A DNA stretch of 64,000 bases from Leptospiraceae bacterium (lineage in GTDB: Bacteria > Spirochaetota > Leptospiria > Leptospirales > Leptospiraceae), in the NCBI GenBank assembly GCA_022402465.1, contig JAKRSH010000022.1, positions 1 through 64,000 on the forward strand, written 5' to 3'. The position numbers were made by a program, and so were the translations under genes. This document shows, piece by piece, positions 28,827-37,990 of this stretch (position 1 is the first letter of the stretch; every line of letters begins with the position of its first letter). The notes under the pieces are model-generated. The model saw only the letters and a program-made list of their open reading frames with translations, was not told the DNA's origin and searched no databases.

Positions 28827-30939
28827 AAACTTTCCCTGGTGTTAGAATTTTAGTAATAGTTCCTGAATCAAGCTTGATAAAAAAATCTGCTCTATTTGCA
28901 TTAGATGAAGAAAAACTACCATCATTATTTTTGGTTAAGGATTTTACTTCCCATCTAAACTTACCTTCATTCAATTTTGTTAAATCAGTAAGAATATATT
29001 TTAATTCTTTAATTTTGACGTTTATAATTTCTCGTTCTTTTATTCCTGTTACATCATATACTAGTAATTGATATTGATCGGCTTCTACAACATTACTCCA
29101 TTGAAAAATTAAAGAGTCTCTTAATGTCATATCTACAATTTGATTCTTAGATGGTATTTGTAAATTTGGAGCGACTAATTTTTTAGAAGTTGTAAAGTTA
29201 AATATTTCAGATTCAGCTGACTCACCTTCTCCATTCCAAACAAGTCTCCAATAATAAATTCCTGTGGTATCGGTAACAAATTTATAGCTTGTTCCAGATA
29301 CTTTTTCCTTTAGAATTGCAGCTTCCATATTTTTATTTTTAGAAATTTCTAAAGTAACTGATCCAATATTTGGAAAAGGTTTCCAGGAAAGATTTAAGCT
29401 AGATGCATCATCTAAATCAATTTGAGAACCATTATTTGGTCTAAGCAATGCTAAGTTAAGGGATTCGGTGATCTGGAATTGATAGACATCCGATTCTTTT
29501 TGAATTCCTGTTTTAGTTTTACCAATGATTTTCCAGAAAAATTTTCCTGGCTTGATCTCATTTGTTAGCTTATAAAAATTCGATGAACTTGAATCTTTAA
29601 CAATAGGATTAGTAAAATTCGCATTGTTAGATAAATAAAATTCATATTCAGAAAAATCAGATGAGTCCTTCCAGGAGAAAAATAATCCTGAATCTGGAAT
29701 AGAAAATTTGGAAAGAGTCTTACCGTTAGAAGGTTCAAATAAACTTGGTTTAACTGCATCCACTCTAGAAGTTACGGAAAAAGAATGCGAGTTACTGGTA
29801 ATAAGACCCATCTCTTTTATAGAGGATTTAGCTAAAACCCTCACGAAATAATTGCCTTCCGGTATGTCTGAAAAAGAAATCGAGTTATTGAAAGTATCTT
29901 TTTGAAGAAAAATATTTGAAAAATCACTCGATTTAGAAATTTGTACATTATAATTACTAGCTAATTGAAGTTTGGACCAAGAAACACTAATTGGTAATGA
30001 AGTTGATCCTGGAATAAAAGAATAATTCTGACCTTGGGAAGGAGTAAATAATCTCAAGTTTTCTTTCTTTTCTATAGAGAATCTTGATATTGCGGTAAAT
30101 CGATTTGATGCCTTATCATCTTTATACGCAAGACGCCAGTAATAACTTCCTGGTGCCAAAGTGACAGAAGTAAAATCTGTTTTTACATTTTGACTTGTGA
30201 CGATTCGTTTGAAGCCTGGATCTGTGGAAACTTCCATTTTAACACCTGTTAATTTGGATTTTCCTTGTTTGCTCCAAGAGAATCCTATATTTTTGTTATT
30301 ACCTTCAATAACAGAAATACTTCTATCATTGGGAGTTAGTAATTTATATTCGATATCATTAACACTTATTCCCTCACTACTTAGATTTGCAATTTGATCT
30401 TTTGCTATCTCTTGGGTTTGGCCACCATTTGTAACTTTCGCCTGACCTGAATCTATCTTTACATTCAAGGATTCTCCAGATTTATCAAGACTCAATCCAC
30501 CAGCTCCAACTTGAATTTTACTATCTCCCGCTTGGATGTTCATCACAGAATCACTAGCATTCGCCGATCGTTCTGTAGCAACAGTTCCATAAGCAAAATT
30601 CAAATTCCAATTGTTATCTGAAAAATCCACAAGTATCATAGAATTTTCACCGATTTGAATTTTTGTTCCATCTTCTAAGGTTAGAACTGCATCAGAAAGA
30701 TTTTCTGTACGTATTGTATCTTTATTATGGATTTCAGTGGCAGTAGTTATTGATTCCCAAATAACTTCATTGTCGTATTTTCTTTGTATGGTTCTAGTTT
30801 TAAAAGTGAGAGTTCCTATAACAGGGTTATCAGAAGCTTTTACTTTTTCTGTTAGATTTTTATATAATAAAAAACTAAAAAGTAGAATAAGCAAACCTAA
30901 GATAGGTATCGTGAAATATGTTCTATTGATAAGACTCAT
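28816..30939 (-). CDS. FecR-domain protein with FN3-like repeats
   Basis: 707 aa. One N-terminal membrane anchor (FTIPILGLLILLFSFLLYK) and then a periplasmic FecR domain (about 55-200: NKDTIRTENLSDAVLTLEDG, IQIGENSMILVDFSD, TVATERSANASD). The remainder holds about four to five Ig/FN3-like repeats with recurring I/V-x-F-x-W and Y-x-x-Q/E-I-S (for example NIGFSWSKQGKSKLTG, LPISVSWSKLQLASNYNVQI, LFFSWKDSSDFSEYEF). It begins 2 bp after the cyclase stop codon and overlaps the next gene by 11 bp. A periplasmic sensor or surface scaffold paired with the cyclase is inferred. Confidence 0.75.
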   Translation of the reverse strand: MSLINRTYFTIPILGLLILLFSFLLYKNLTEKVKASDNPVIGTLTFKTRTIQRKYDNEVIWESITTATEIHNKDTIRTENLSDAVLTLEDGTKIQIGENSMILVDFSDNNWNLNFAYGTVATERSANASDSVMNIQAGDSKIQVGAGGLSLDKSGESLNVKIDSGQAKVTNGGQTQEIAKDQIANLSSEGISVNDIEYKLLTPNDRSISVIEGNNKNIGFSWSKQGKSKLTGVKMEVSTDPGFKRIVTSQNVKTDFTSVTLAPGSYYWRLAYKDDKASNRFTAISRFSIEKKENLRLFTPSQGQNYSFIPGSTSLPISVSWSKLQLASNYNVQISKSSDFSNIFLQKDTFNNSISFSDIPEGNYFVRVLAKSSIKEMGLITSNSHSFSVTSRVDAVKPSLFEPSNGKTLSKFSIPDSGLFFSWKDSSDFSEYEFYLSNNANFTNPIVKDSSSSNFYKLTNEIKPGKFFWKIIGKTKTGIQKESDVYQFQITESLNLALLRPNNGSQIDLDDASSLNLSWKPFPNIGSVTLEISKNKNMEAAILKEKVSGTSYKFVTDTTGIYYWRLVWNGEGESAESEIFNFTTSKKLVAPNLQIPSKNQIVDMTLRDSLIFQWSNVVEADQYQLLVYDVTGIKEREIINVKIKELKYILTDLTKLNEGKFRWEVKSLTKNNDGSFSSSNANRADFFIKLDSGTITKILTPGKVYVE

Positions 30940-30941
30940 TT

Positions 30942-33758
30942 TTACTTAGTGGTTCGAGTAAAGACACCATCCCAGTCTTTAGGTGGGGGAGAAATTTTAT
31001 AATCTTGGCAACGTGCTATAAGCATATGTGCTGATTTATCCTTCTTCCCCTTAGCTAATTCAGCAGCTTGGAACTTTTTGATTGCTGCATCCCAATTTTT
31101 CTTAAGATATAAATCAAAACCCTCTTGGTATAAACCAACAGAATCAGCGATATTTTGGGCCACATTATTTTTAAATGCTACTAATTCATAAACCTTAACC
31201 GGTTCATTTTTTCCTTTAACCCGAACAAGATCTAAAAATCTCAAAAACATTTCGTCTTCTACTAAATTTTTCGTTGCTTCGGCTATCATTACATTGACAC
31301 CATAATCCTTGCCAGCAGCTTCTAGCCTAGCTGCAAGGTTAACAGTATCGCCCATCATTGTATAAGATGCAAGCGCATCTGTTCCCATAAAGCCTACTTT
31401 TGCAAGACCTGTATTCAAGCCAATCCTTGCGTCCATTTCTTGCGCTTCTTTGGAGTATAAATTATTCTTCTGCCAATAATTACGCAAGTCTTCTAACTTC
31501 ATAACCATCTCTAAGGACGCCTTGCATGCTTTAATAGCATGATTATCAACAATGACAGGTGCTCCGAAAATTCCTACTATAGCATCCCCTATGTATTTAT
31601 CTAGAACCCCTTCATTTTCTTTAAGGAGGATAGTCATAGCTGAAAGGTATTCATTTAAAAGTGCCGCTAGCTCAACAGATGTTAGCTGCTCACTAATTGT
31701 TGAAAAACCTGCCACATCGCTAAAAAATGCAGTGATCTCAGCTTCCTTTCCACGTTTTAAGGCCTGCATATCAACCATAGCCTCTTTGACCACAACTGGA
31801 TCTATCATAGAACCTAGAATGCTCTTTACCTTTTCTCTTTCTTCTAAACCCTCTCCCATGGTAACAAAGTAAGATGTTAGTAAACCTACTTCATCTTTTG
31901 TTGTTGGTTTAATGCCAATGTTAAAGTTACCTTTTGCAATTTCCAAAGTAGCACTCAAAAGAGAAAGTATTGGTCTACTTAGTGATTTTGCAAAAAAGAA
32001 AACAATTATCATTGCTAAGCATAAGGAAATTCCCATGATATAAAGATTAGTTTCCTGAATTTTGTATACAGCTTGTAGAGCCTTTTCTTCTGACACTATG
32101 GAAATAATTCCTGCATCTCCAAATCCTAATCTTCTATAAGAACCAAGAAATGCTTTTCCTTCTGAATTCTCAAATCGCTTGAGTCCAGATTCAACTTGGC
32201 TTGTAAGCATTTCTTTCACGATTGGTAAATCAATAAAGTTACCTGCTGATAAAACAACCTCTTCAATAGGGTGAGCGATAGCTTTCCCCTCGCCATTTAC
32301 CATAAAAGTGGTATTGATTCCTTTATTATTAAAGGCAGGAGAAATCTTATCTAAACGAACTAAAATTACAAATAATCTAGGTGTCGAAGTATCTATGTTA
32401 GCAGGTAATGCTAAAAGAAAGGATGGTTTAGAAAATCCTGGTGTTGAATTTAATATGACAGGAGTTCCATTGGTAGCCTTGAGAATATTTTCTGTGTTTA
32501 TTGATATAGCTTTCTTTACTTCTTCCTCGGAAATTGCAACATCAATTAAATAATCCTCATTATAATAAGATGTTTCATTATTCAGAGTTCCATCTTGAGA
32601 ATTGAACACTCCAACATAAACAAAATCTTTGTCATTTTTAAAGAATAGATCCGTTACGAATTTCTTCTCAGAATCACTTATATTTTTTCTATTACCTTCA
32701 ACCAATTGTTCGGCTTTGGAAACTATAGATTGAATATCAGATGAAACTTTTAAACCTATTACTCCAACTAAATTTAAGTTATTTTCTTGGATTCGAATGA
32801 TGGAATCATCTTTAAAAAAGTAAGTAGCAATTGCAATGATCGTTGAGACAGTAACTGCAAGAATCAAGGATATCATCCCCATCATCTTTATCTGTATCGA
32901 AAATTTTGCATTGGTCTTCTCTGTGTTACTTATATTTGTTTCTTGCTTTTTAGCTTCCTCAGTTTCTTTAGAATTAACTGGTTCTATTTTAGACTCTACT
33001 TGTTTGATTTGAACTTGTTTAGGATTTTCTTTCGGAATATTTGAGGTTTCTTCTGGAACACTTGGAGGTTCCTTAGCAATATTGCTTGAAACTCTTGTTT
33101 CTACAGCTGTTGGATTTTGTATTTCTACTTTGGCTTCAGATTGTTTTTCTTTTTTATTTTCATCAATGGATGGTCTAGAAATAGTTTGGATTTCTTTAGT
33201 ATCATCTTCTGGTTCTTTACTTATCCTTTCTGAGTTGGAAATAATTTCTATTTCCGCGAAAGAAGTTTTATCCAATTTTTGACGAAACATATTAAATCCA
33301 AATTGGATAAAAGCCTGCTTCCAATCTTTGCTTGGTTTCTCGAAAATAATATCAGGAGTATTTGTATCATCAATTTCAAAAGGTGAAGAACCTAAGCGAA
33401 TTAAATAAAGTATCTCATTTATTTTTTCCTCTTCTTCGGAATGATAAAAAATCACTAAATTGGAGCCGTTTAGTTTTTTGATTAATTCTTGGCTTAGTAA
33501 TTTAATATCTGCTATACTATCAAAGCCATTCGGATCAGGAAAACTAAATTGCAAACTATCAAGATTATTTTGAGAGGATGAGGGAACTCCAAAATGATAG
33601 AAGGATTGCTCATGGAATATTTTTTTTCCTAAAAATTGAGTTGAGTATAAAATTCTTCTTTTCTCTGCCTCAGAAGCGGAAAATGAATGGTTTACAGGTT
33701 CCAAATAGATAACAGAACCCGAGGAACCTAAGTGAATAAAATTTCTAATTGCGCTCAT
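30942..33758 (-). CDS. Class III adenylate/guanylate cyclase with Cache and HAMP domains
   Basis: 938 aa. Order: a cytoplasmic N-terminal domain of unknown family (1-170), a long low-complexity K/E/P-rich linker (about 170-290), a membrane helix near 295-315 (GMISLILAVTVSTIIAIA), a periplasmic Cache-like sensor (to about 580, ending before SIVSEEKAL), a second helix (MGISLCLAMIIVFFFAK), HAMP, and a class III cyclase catalytic domain. Metal-binding Asp residues are present in FFSDVAGFSTISE and KYIGDAIVGIFGAP, and YTMMGDTVNLAARLEAAGK gives the conserved Asn/Arg region, so it should be active. It is the first gene of the long minus-strand operon. Confidence 0.88.
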   Translation of the reverse strand: MSAIRNFIHLGSSGSVIYLEPVNHSFSASEAEKRRILYSTQFLGKKIFHEQSFYHFGVPSSSQNNLDSLQFSFPDPNGFDSIADIKLLSQELIKKLNGSNLVIFYHSEEEEKINEILYLIRLGSSPFEIDDTNTPDIIFEKPSKDWKQAFIQFGFNMFRQKLDKTSFAEIEIISNSERISKEPEDDTKEIQTISRPSIDENKKEKQSEAKVEIQNPTAVETRVSSNIAKEPPSVPEETSNIPKENPKQVQIKQVESKIEPVNSKETEEAKKQETNISNTEKTNAKFSIQIKMMGMISLILAVTVSTIIAIATYFFKDDSIIRIQENNLNLVGVIGLKVSSDIQSIVSKAEQLVEGNRKNISDSEKKFVTDLFFKNDKDFVYVGVFNSQDGTLNNETSYYNEDYLIDVAISEEEVKKAISINTENILKATNGTPVILNSTPGFSKPSFLLALPANIDTSTPRLFVILVRLDKISPAFNNKGINTTFMVNGEGKAIAHPIEEVVLSAGNFIDLPIVKEMLTSQVESGLKRFENSEGKAFLGSYRRLGFGDAGIISIVSEEKALQAVYKIQETNLYIMGISLCLAMIIVFFFAKSLSRPILSLLSATLEIAKGNFNIGIKPTTKDEVGLLTSYFVTMGEGLEEREKVKSILGSMIDPVVVKEAMVDMQALKRGKEAEITAFFSDVAGFSTISEQLTSVELAALLNEYLSAMTILLKENEGVLDKYIGDAIVGIFGAPVIVDNHAIKACKASLEMVMKLEDLRNYWQKNNLYSKEAQEMDARIGLNTGLAKVGFMGTDALASYTMMGDTVNLAARLEAAGKDYGVNVMIAEATKNLVEDEMFLRFLDLVRVKGKNEPVKVYELVAFKNNVAQNIADSVGLYQEGFDLYLKKNWDAAIKKFQAAELAKGKKDKSAHMLIARCQDYKISPPPKDWDGVFTRTTK

Positions 33759-33827
33759 CTTTATTATTCTCGACCATTTACTTAGTTAATTACAGTTCTT
33801 ATTCTCCATTTTAAAAGGTAGTACAAA

Positions 33828-34592
33828 ATGAAAATTATTTCTTTAAATTGCAATGGATTGCGCTCAGCGGCATCTAAGGGATTATTTGAGTGGATTTCTT
33901 CAATAAAACCAGATATTATATGCTTCCAAGAAACTAAGGCAAAACCTGAACAGTGTTTTCCTGAAAAATGGGAAGATTTAGGCTATTCTATCCACCACCA
34001 TACAGCAGAAAAACCTGGCTACAGTTCTGTAGCAGTTTATTCAAAAGTAAAACCTAAATCTGTTTTGGTGGGCTTAGGAAATACCTTTTTCGACAAGGAA
34101 GGCAGATCCTTAGGTCTTGAATTCCCAAATTTTTTCCTTTGGAATGTTTATTTCCCATCTGGGACTTCTGGTGAGGAAAGACAGGCAAAGAAGATGGAAT
34201 TCTTAGAAATTATAAACAGGTATTCAGAAAAGCTTATATCAAAATACAAGAACGTCATTTTATGTGGTGATGTAAATATCGCTCACCAAGAAATAGATAT
34301 TCATAACCCCAAGGGCAATAAGAAAAACAGCGGCTTTCTTCCCGAAGAAAGAGAATGGCTCAGTAATTTCCTTTCCCTAGGATGGGAAGATAGCTTTCGT
34401 AAGCTACATCCCCAAAGACAAGATTATTCTTGGTGGTCTTACAGATCGAATGCAAGATCACAGAACAAAGGTTGGAGAATAGATTATTTTTTTCTAACGA
34501 AATCCTTAATGAAAAATATTCTAGCTAGTGAAATACACAATGAGATAGTTCTTTCGGATCATGCACCGATTTCTATAGAATTGAAAAAATAA
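33828..34592 (+). CDS. xth: Exodeoxyribonuclease III (AP endonuclease)
   Basis: 254 aa; ATG start with AAAGGT about 9 bases upstream. Base-excision repair enzyme that cuts at abasic sites. Catalytic residues of the EEP fold: Asn7 in SLNCNGLRSA, Glu35 in CFQETKAKPEQ, CGDVNIAHQEIDIHNP (Asp and Asn), DSFRKLHPQRQDYSWWSYR, WRIDYFFLT and C-terminal LSDHAPISIEL with the catalytic His. It is the first gene of a two-gene plus-strand unit with the LEA2-type lipoprotein gene. Confidence 0.95.
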   Translation: MKIISLNCNGLRSAASKGLFEWISSIKPDIICFQETKAKPEQCFPEKWEDLGYSIHHHTAEKPGYSSVAVYSKVKPKSVLVGLGNTFFDKEGRSLGLEFPNFFLWNVYFPSGTSGEERQAKKMEFLEIINRYSEKLISKYKNVILCGDVNIAHQEIDIHNPKGNKKNSGFLPEEREWLSNFLSLGWEDSFRKLHPQRQDYSWWSYRSNARSQNKGWRIDYFFLTKSLMKNILASEIHNEIVLSDHAPISIELKK

Positions 34593-34629
34593 TGTTTGCT
34601 AAAATGAATAAGAGTATGTAGAGTAAATT

Positions 34630-35553
34630 GTGAAAAAAATTATACTCACCTTCCTGTTTATTTTTTCCCTCAATCAGTGCAATTTAGTCGACGTAATTAA
34701 ATCTTCCATTCCTGAACCTGAGATAGAAATTATAGGACTAAAATTATCCAAGGTAACAATGACTGATGTAAGCTTACTTTTGGAGACCTCAATCAAAAAT
34801 CCATACAATGTAAGCATACCAAGATCAGATCTAGCGCTTGATGTGAACATAGAAGGATTAAGGCTAACTAGCCTCAAAACAGACCTAGGGAAAATTGAAT
34901 CAAAATCCACTAAAAATATGCCTTTTCAATTGAATTTCAAATACACAGATTTAATCAAATTCTATAATAAGTTTCCAAGCAAAGAATTTCTGAATCTACA
35001 ATTAAAAGGTGATCTTTCTGTTCCTATACCTAGTAAATATGATCTAGCTGGAAAGAAGTCCTTTGCAGTACCAGTTGAATTTATTAAACCCATTCCTTCT
35101 GCACTTCCCGATATAGAAATAAGTAATTTCACAATGATTAGTCCAGATTTTTCTCAGTTAGCTTTAGATTCTGCGAAAGGTATCATTGGTGGTGTTCTTG
35201 GAAACAAAGATCCTAAGAATGGTCCCAAAATAGAAACAGCATTTGATTTAAAATTTTTAAATAAGGCTGCTTCGAAAATGAATTTGAATGATTTAAAATT
35301 TAATTTAGAACTAGATGGTCAGAAATTTGTTACCGCTAGTCCTGAAGAAATAATCAATGATGGAAAGACATCTTTTGTTAAAATAAAAACATCAGTTCCT
35401 ATTCTAGATGCAGGTTCAGCACTGGTAAGCATAGCAAAGAGTAAATCTGCAAAATATGAGTTAACAGGTATTTCAGGATGGTCTTTTCCTGCTATGAATG
35501 AAGCAAATATCCCCTTTCAATACAATAAAATGGGAAGCTTAAGATGGAAATAA
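34630..35553 (+). CDS. LEA type 2 (WHy domain) lipoprotein
   Basis: 307 aa, GTG start at 34630. The signal sequence ends at a lipobox-like FIFSLNQC (Cys17), so lipidation is predicted. Residues about 35-145 match the LEA_2/WHy pattern: IIGLKLSKVTMTDVSLLLET, N-P-Y-N in IKNPYNVSIP, DLALDVNIEGLRL, and LKGDLSVPIP. A second, less regular LEA2-like half may follow (about 165-290). LEA2 proteins in bacterial envelopes are linked to desiccation or stress, but the role here is unknown. It lies 37 bp downstream of xth. Confidence 0.7.
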   Translation: MKKIILTFLFIFSLNQCNLVDVIKSSIPEPEIEIIGLKLSKVTMTDVSLLLETSIKNPYNVSIPRSDLALDVNIEGLRLTSLKTDLGKIESKSTKNMPFQLNFKYTDLIKFYNKFPSKEFLNLQLKGDLSVPIPSKYDLAGKKSFAVPVEFIKPIPSALPDIEISNFTMISPDFSQLALDSAKGIIGGVLGNKDPKNGPKIETAFDLKFLNKAASKMNLNDLKFNLELDGQKFVTASPEEIINDGKTSFVKIKTSVPILDAGSALVSIAKSKSAKYELTGISGWSFPAMNEANIPFQYNKMGSLRWK

Positions 35554-35563
35554 ATAGATAGTC

Positions 35564-35595
35564 TATTCTACTATTGTATTATTCTACTATTCTAC
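35564..35595. repeat. Short direct repeats (ATTCTACTA type) between convergent genes
   Basis: ATTCTACTA or near copies occur three times between the LEA2-type gene and the end of the pseudo-HD-GYP gene; the last copy runs over the TAG stop of the minus-strand gene. Slippage here could change the end of that gene. Confidence 0.35.
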
Positions 35596-36900
35596 TTTAA
35601 GTTTTCTAGTGGGTGGAACAGGCTCTATGTGTAACCTTTGCTTCAACTCCTCTTCCAATTGGCATTTCGGGTAGCTGCCTTCCTTAAGGCTGGTTCCGAT
35701 ATATCCAAATGCTTCTTGGGAAGTTATGACTCGAATGTCCCAACCAGCAACAATTAGAGGACAGTCGTAATGACTATCTTTGCATAAAATTTGGGCTGCC
35801 TTAGGTTTTGGATAAGCCCAAGCTGATGTTTGGAATTTACATTTATTTTCAATTTCTGATACAATACGGATTCTTTGGATTACAGTATCAAACATTTTAA
35901 AAAGGGAAATAACCAAATCCGCTACTTCTTTCTTAAAATATCCTTTCTCCACATTATATGTAAACATAACCAATAATTTCTCTGAAATCTGATCTTTTTC
36001 TGAGGATGATTTCAAATTCTCCATTATATATCTTCCTACTCTTAGAGCTTCCGTAGCAAATTCTAAAGTACGTTCTGTAATTCCTTCATCGTGTGGAGAC
36101 TCTTCGTCAATTTTTTCTCCTTGAGTATCTATTTCTAGTAACTCATTTAGATAGACACTACTATTTAAGATATCAAAATTAAGACCTGAATCCTCAGATC
36201 CTGTATCCATAACCAAATCAGGAATTGGATGAGCGTTGATAGCATCTGCAAGTTCTGGTGGAAGCTTTAGCTTCAGAATTGCTTGAGAAGAGTGCTTTGT
36301 GTACTTTGCAACATCCTTTCCATTGAGTGGGGTCTTCCAATAATCAGTATCCACCAAACATAAATCTGCAAGTAGCCCTGACAAAAAGGAATAACGATTT
36401 ACCATCTTGATTCCTAATTTTTTCTGAATCACAGATCCCATGCTCATTAGTCCCAAATCTGCACAATGATTGAAAAAATTAGGATGATCTATTAATATAC
36501 GAAAAAAAATCAAAGTTAAACTCTTTGTACAGAAAGCGTGAAAAATGATTCCTCTGAAATTAGGTAAGGTAACCTCACTTTCTTTATAAATGAAATGCAA
36601 GAAATGATTCGTTTTATCTTCAAATCTTTTATATACAGCTTTCGATATTTGCTGTTTGATTTTCTTCAATAAATCATTGGTTAAACTGAGCTTAAATAAT
36701 GGAATAAACTGCCCTTCCATCTCTTCAAGCTTCTTCATCATAGAATCTTTAACTGTGACTTTTTCTTTTATTAGAATATTACCATTATTATCTACAATCG
36801 CTTCCTCAAGAGAAATGGAACCAATTAACTCTTGGTCAACTGCGAACCTTTTAAACGCTTTAAAATCATTGAATTCGAAACCAGTAGCAGTTATTTTCAT
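35587..36900 (-). CDS. Degenerate HD-GYP-like protein
   Basis: 437 aa, ATG start. An N-terminal region (1-110) is followed by a helical domain with the order of an HD/HD-GYP fold: His145 in FFNHCADLGL, then SFLSGLLADLCLVD where active enzymes have L-L-H-D, KHSSQAI (His203), and INAHPIP (His224). The His of the HD pair is replaced (LLAD, residue 178) and no HHE or GYP motif appears, so cyclic-di-GMP hydrolysis is unlikely. The C-terminal 120 residues are unassigned and contain several Cys (FQTSAW, AQILCKDSHYDC). It is monocistronic. Possibly a signalling protein that has lost catalysis. Confidence 0.55.
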   Translation of the reverse strand: MKITATGFEFNDFKAFKRFAVDQELIGSISLEEAIVDNNGNILIKEKVTVKDSMMKKLEEMEGQFIPLFKLSLTNDLLKKIKQQISKAVYKRFEDKTNHFLHFIYKESEVTLPNFRGIIFHAFCTKSLTLIFFRILIDHPNFFNHCADLGLMSMGSVIQKKLGIKMVNRYSFLSGLLADLCLVDTDYWKTPLNGKDVAKYTKHSSQAILKLKLPPELADAINAHPIPDLVMDTGSEDSGLNFDILNSSVYLNELLEIDTQGEKIDEESPHDEGITERTLEFATEALRVGRYIMENLKSSSEKDQISEKLLVMFTYNVEKGYFKKEVADLVISLFKMFDTVIQRIRIVSEIENKCKFQTSAWAYPKPKAAQILCKDSHYDCPLIVAGWDIRVITSQEAFGYIGTSLKEGSYPKCQLEEELKQRLHIEPVPPTRKLKVE

Positions 36901-36948
36901 AAAGTTTCCACAAACCTAGCCCATTTGACTATAAATACAAGAAAAATC

Positions 36949-36977
36949 TTAAGAATGTTGCTTGAAAAACTTATGAT
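36949..36977 (+). promoter_or_regulatory. Candidate sigma-70 promoter for pdhABC
   Basis: A -35-like TTAAGA (36949-36954) and a -10-like TATGAT (36972-36977) are separated by 17 bases, about 48 bases before the pdhA start at 37025. The match is moderate. Confidence 0.35.
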
Positions 36978-37024
36978 ACTTCATAAGGTAATGAATTTAC
37001 GTCTAATCTTTGAAGGTGATTAAT

Positions 37025-37990
37025 TTGGCGACAAATGTTGAAGAATTAAAGAAATTTTATTACCAAATGCTTTTGATAAGAAAATTTGAAGAAGCATGTG
37101 CAAAAGGTTATAGTACAGGTAAAATCGGTGGCTTTTTACATCTATACATTGGACAAGAGGCCGTAGGAGTTGGATCAATTGCTGCCTTGGAAGAAAAGGA
37201 TTATATTGTATCAACATACAGAGATCATGGCCATGCTCTGGCTAGAGGATTAGATCCTAATTCTCTCATGGCAGAATTATATGGGAAACGAACAGGAACT
37301 TCTAAAGGAAATGGAGGTTCTATGCATTTTTTTGATAAAGAAAAGCATTTCATGGGAGGGCATGGGATAGTTGGTGGTCATATTTCTCTTGCGGCAGGAA
37401 TCGCTTTTTCCTCTAAATATAAAAAAGAAAATTCTGTTACAATGTGTTTCTTTGGTGAAGGGGCTGCAAATATTGGATCATTTCATGAAGGTTTAAACTT
37501 AGCAGCTATTTGGAAGTTACCTGTTGTTTTCATCTGCGAGAACAATCATTATGCGATGGGCACACCTGAATATAGAGCTCTGTCCGTTAAAGATGTATCC
37601 ATTCGTGCTGTTGCCTATGATATTGCAAGAGATAGAATTGAAGGTGATGAGGTACGGAAAGTACGAGATCATATAAAAGTTGCTGTTGATAGAGCCAGAC
37701 GAGGAGAAGGTCCAACCTTGGTGGAAGTTTCAACCTACCGCTTCCGTGGACATTCTATGTCTGATCCAGCTAAGTATAGAACGAAGGAAGAATTAGAAAC
37801 TCATAAGAAACGCGATCCCTTATTTAAAGCATATGGCGATTTAATTGATGCTAAGGTAGCGCAAGATGAACTTGCTAAATTAGAAGAAGAAATCAACCTT
37901 AAAATAGAAAAGGCTGTTCAATTTGCAGAAGAAAGTGAAGAACCACCTCTCTCCTGGTTATACAATCATGTTCTTGCGGAGGATATATAA
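37025..37990 (+). CDS. pdhA: Pyruvate dehydrogenase E1 alpha subunit
   Basis: 321 aa from TTG 37025, chosen because GAAGGTGA ends about 5-6 bases before it; TTG 37010 and GTG 37016 are in frame but lack a site. With PdhB it forms the heterotetrameric E1 that decarboxylates pyruvate using thiamine diphosphate. Seen: YRDHGHALARGLDP, GKGNGGSMH-like KGNGGSMHFF, the thiamine-binding motif CFFGEGAANIGSFHEG to ICENNHYAMGT, and the loop YRFRGHSMSDPAKYRT. The cofactor motif reads GEG where most homologues have GDG. The stop overlaps the pdhB start by one base. Confidence 0.93.
   Translation: MATNVEELKKFYYQMLLIRKFEEACAKGYSTGKIGGFLHLYIGQEAVGVGSIAALEEKDYIVSTYRDHGHALARGLDPNSLMAELYGKRTGTSKGNGGSMHFFDKEKHFMGGHGIVGGHISLAAGIAFSSKYKKENSVTMCFFGEGAANIGSFHEGLNLAAIWKLPVVFICENNHYAMGTPEYRALSVKDVSIRAVAYDIARDRIEGDEVRKVRDHIKVAVDRARRGEGPTLVEVSTYRFRGHSMSDPAKYRTKEELETHKKRDPLFKAYGDLIDAKVAQDELAKLEEEINLKIEKAVQFAEESEEPPLSWLYNHVLAEDI

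Noticed and set aside
31552-31872. Antisense open frames within the cyclase, mfd, pnp and other long genes
   Set aside because: They lie opposite well-supported coding regions, have no domain or ribosome-binding site, and look like mirror frames of the real genes.
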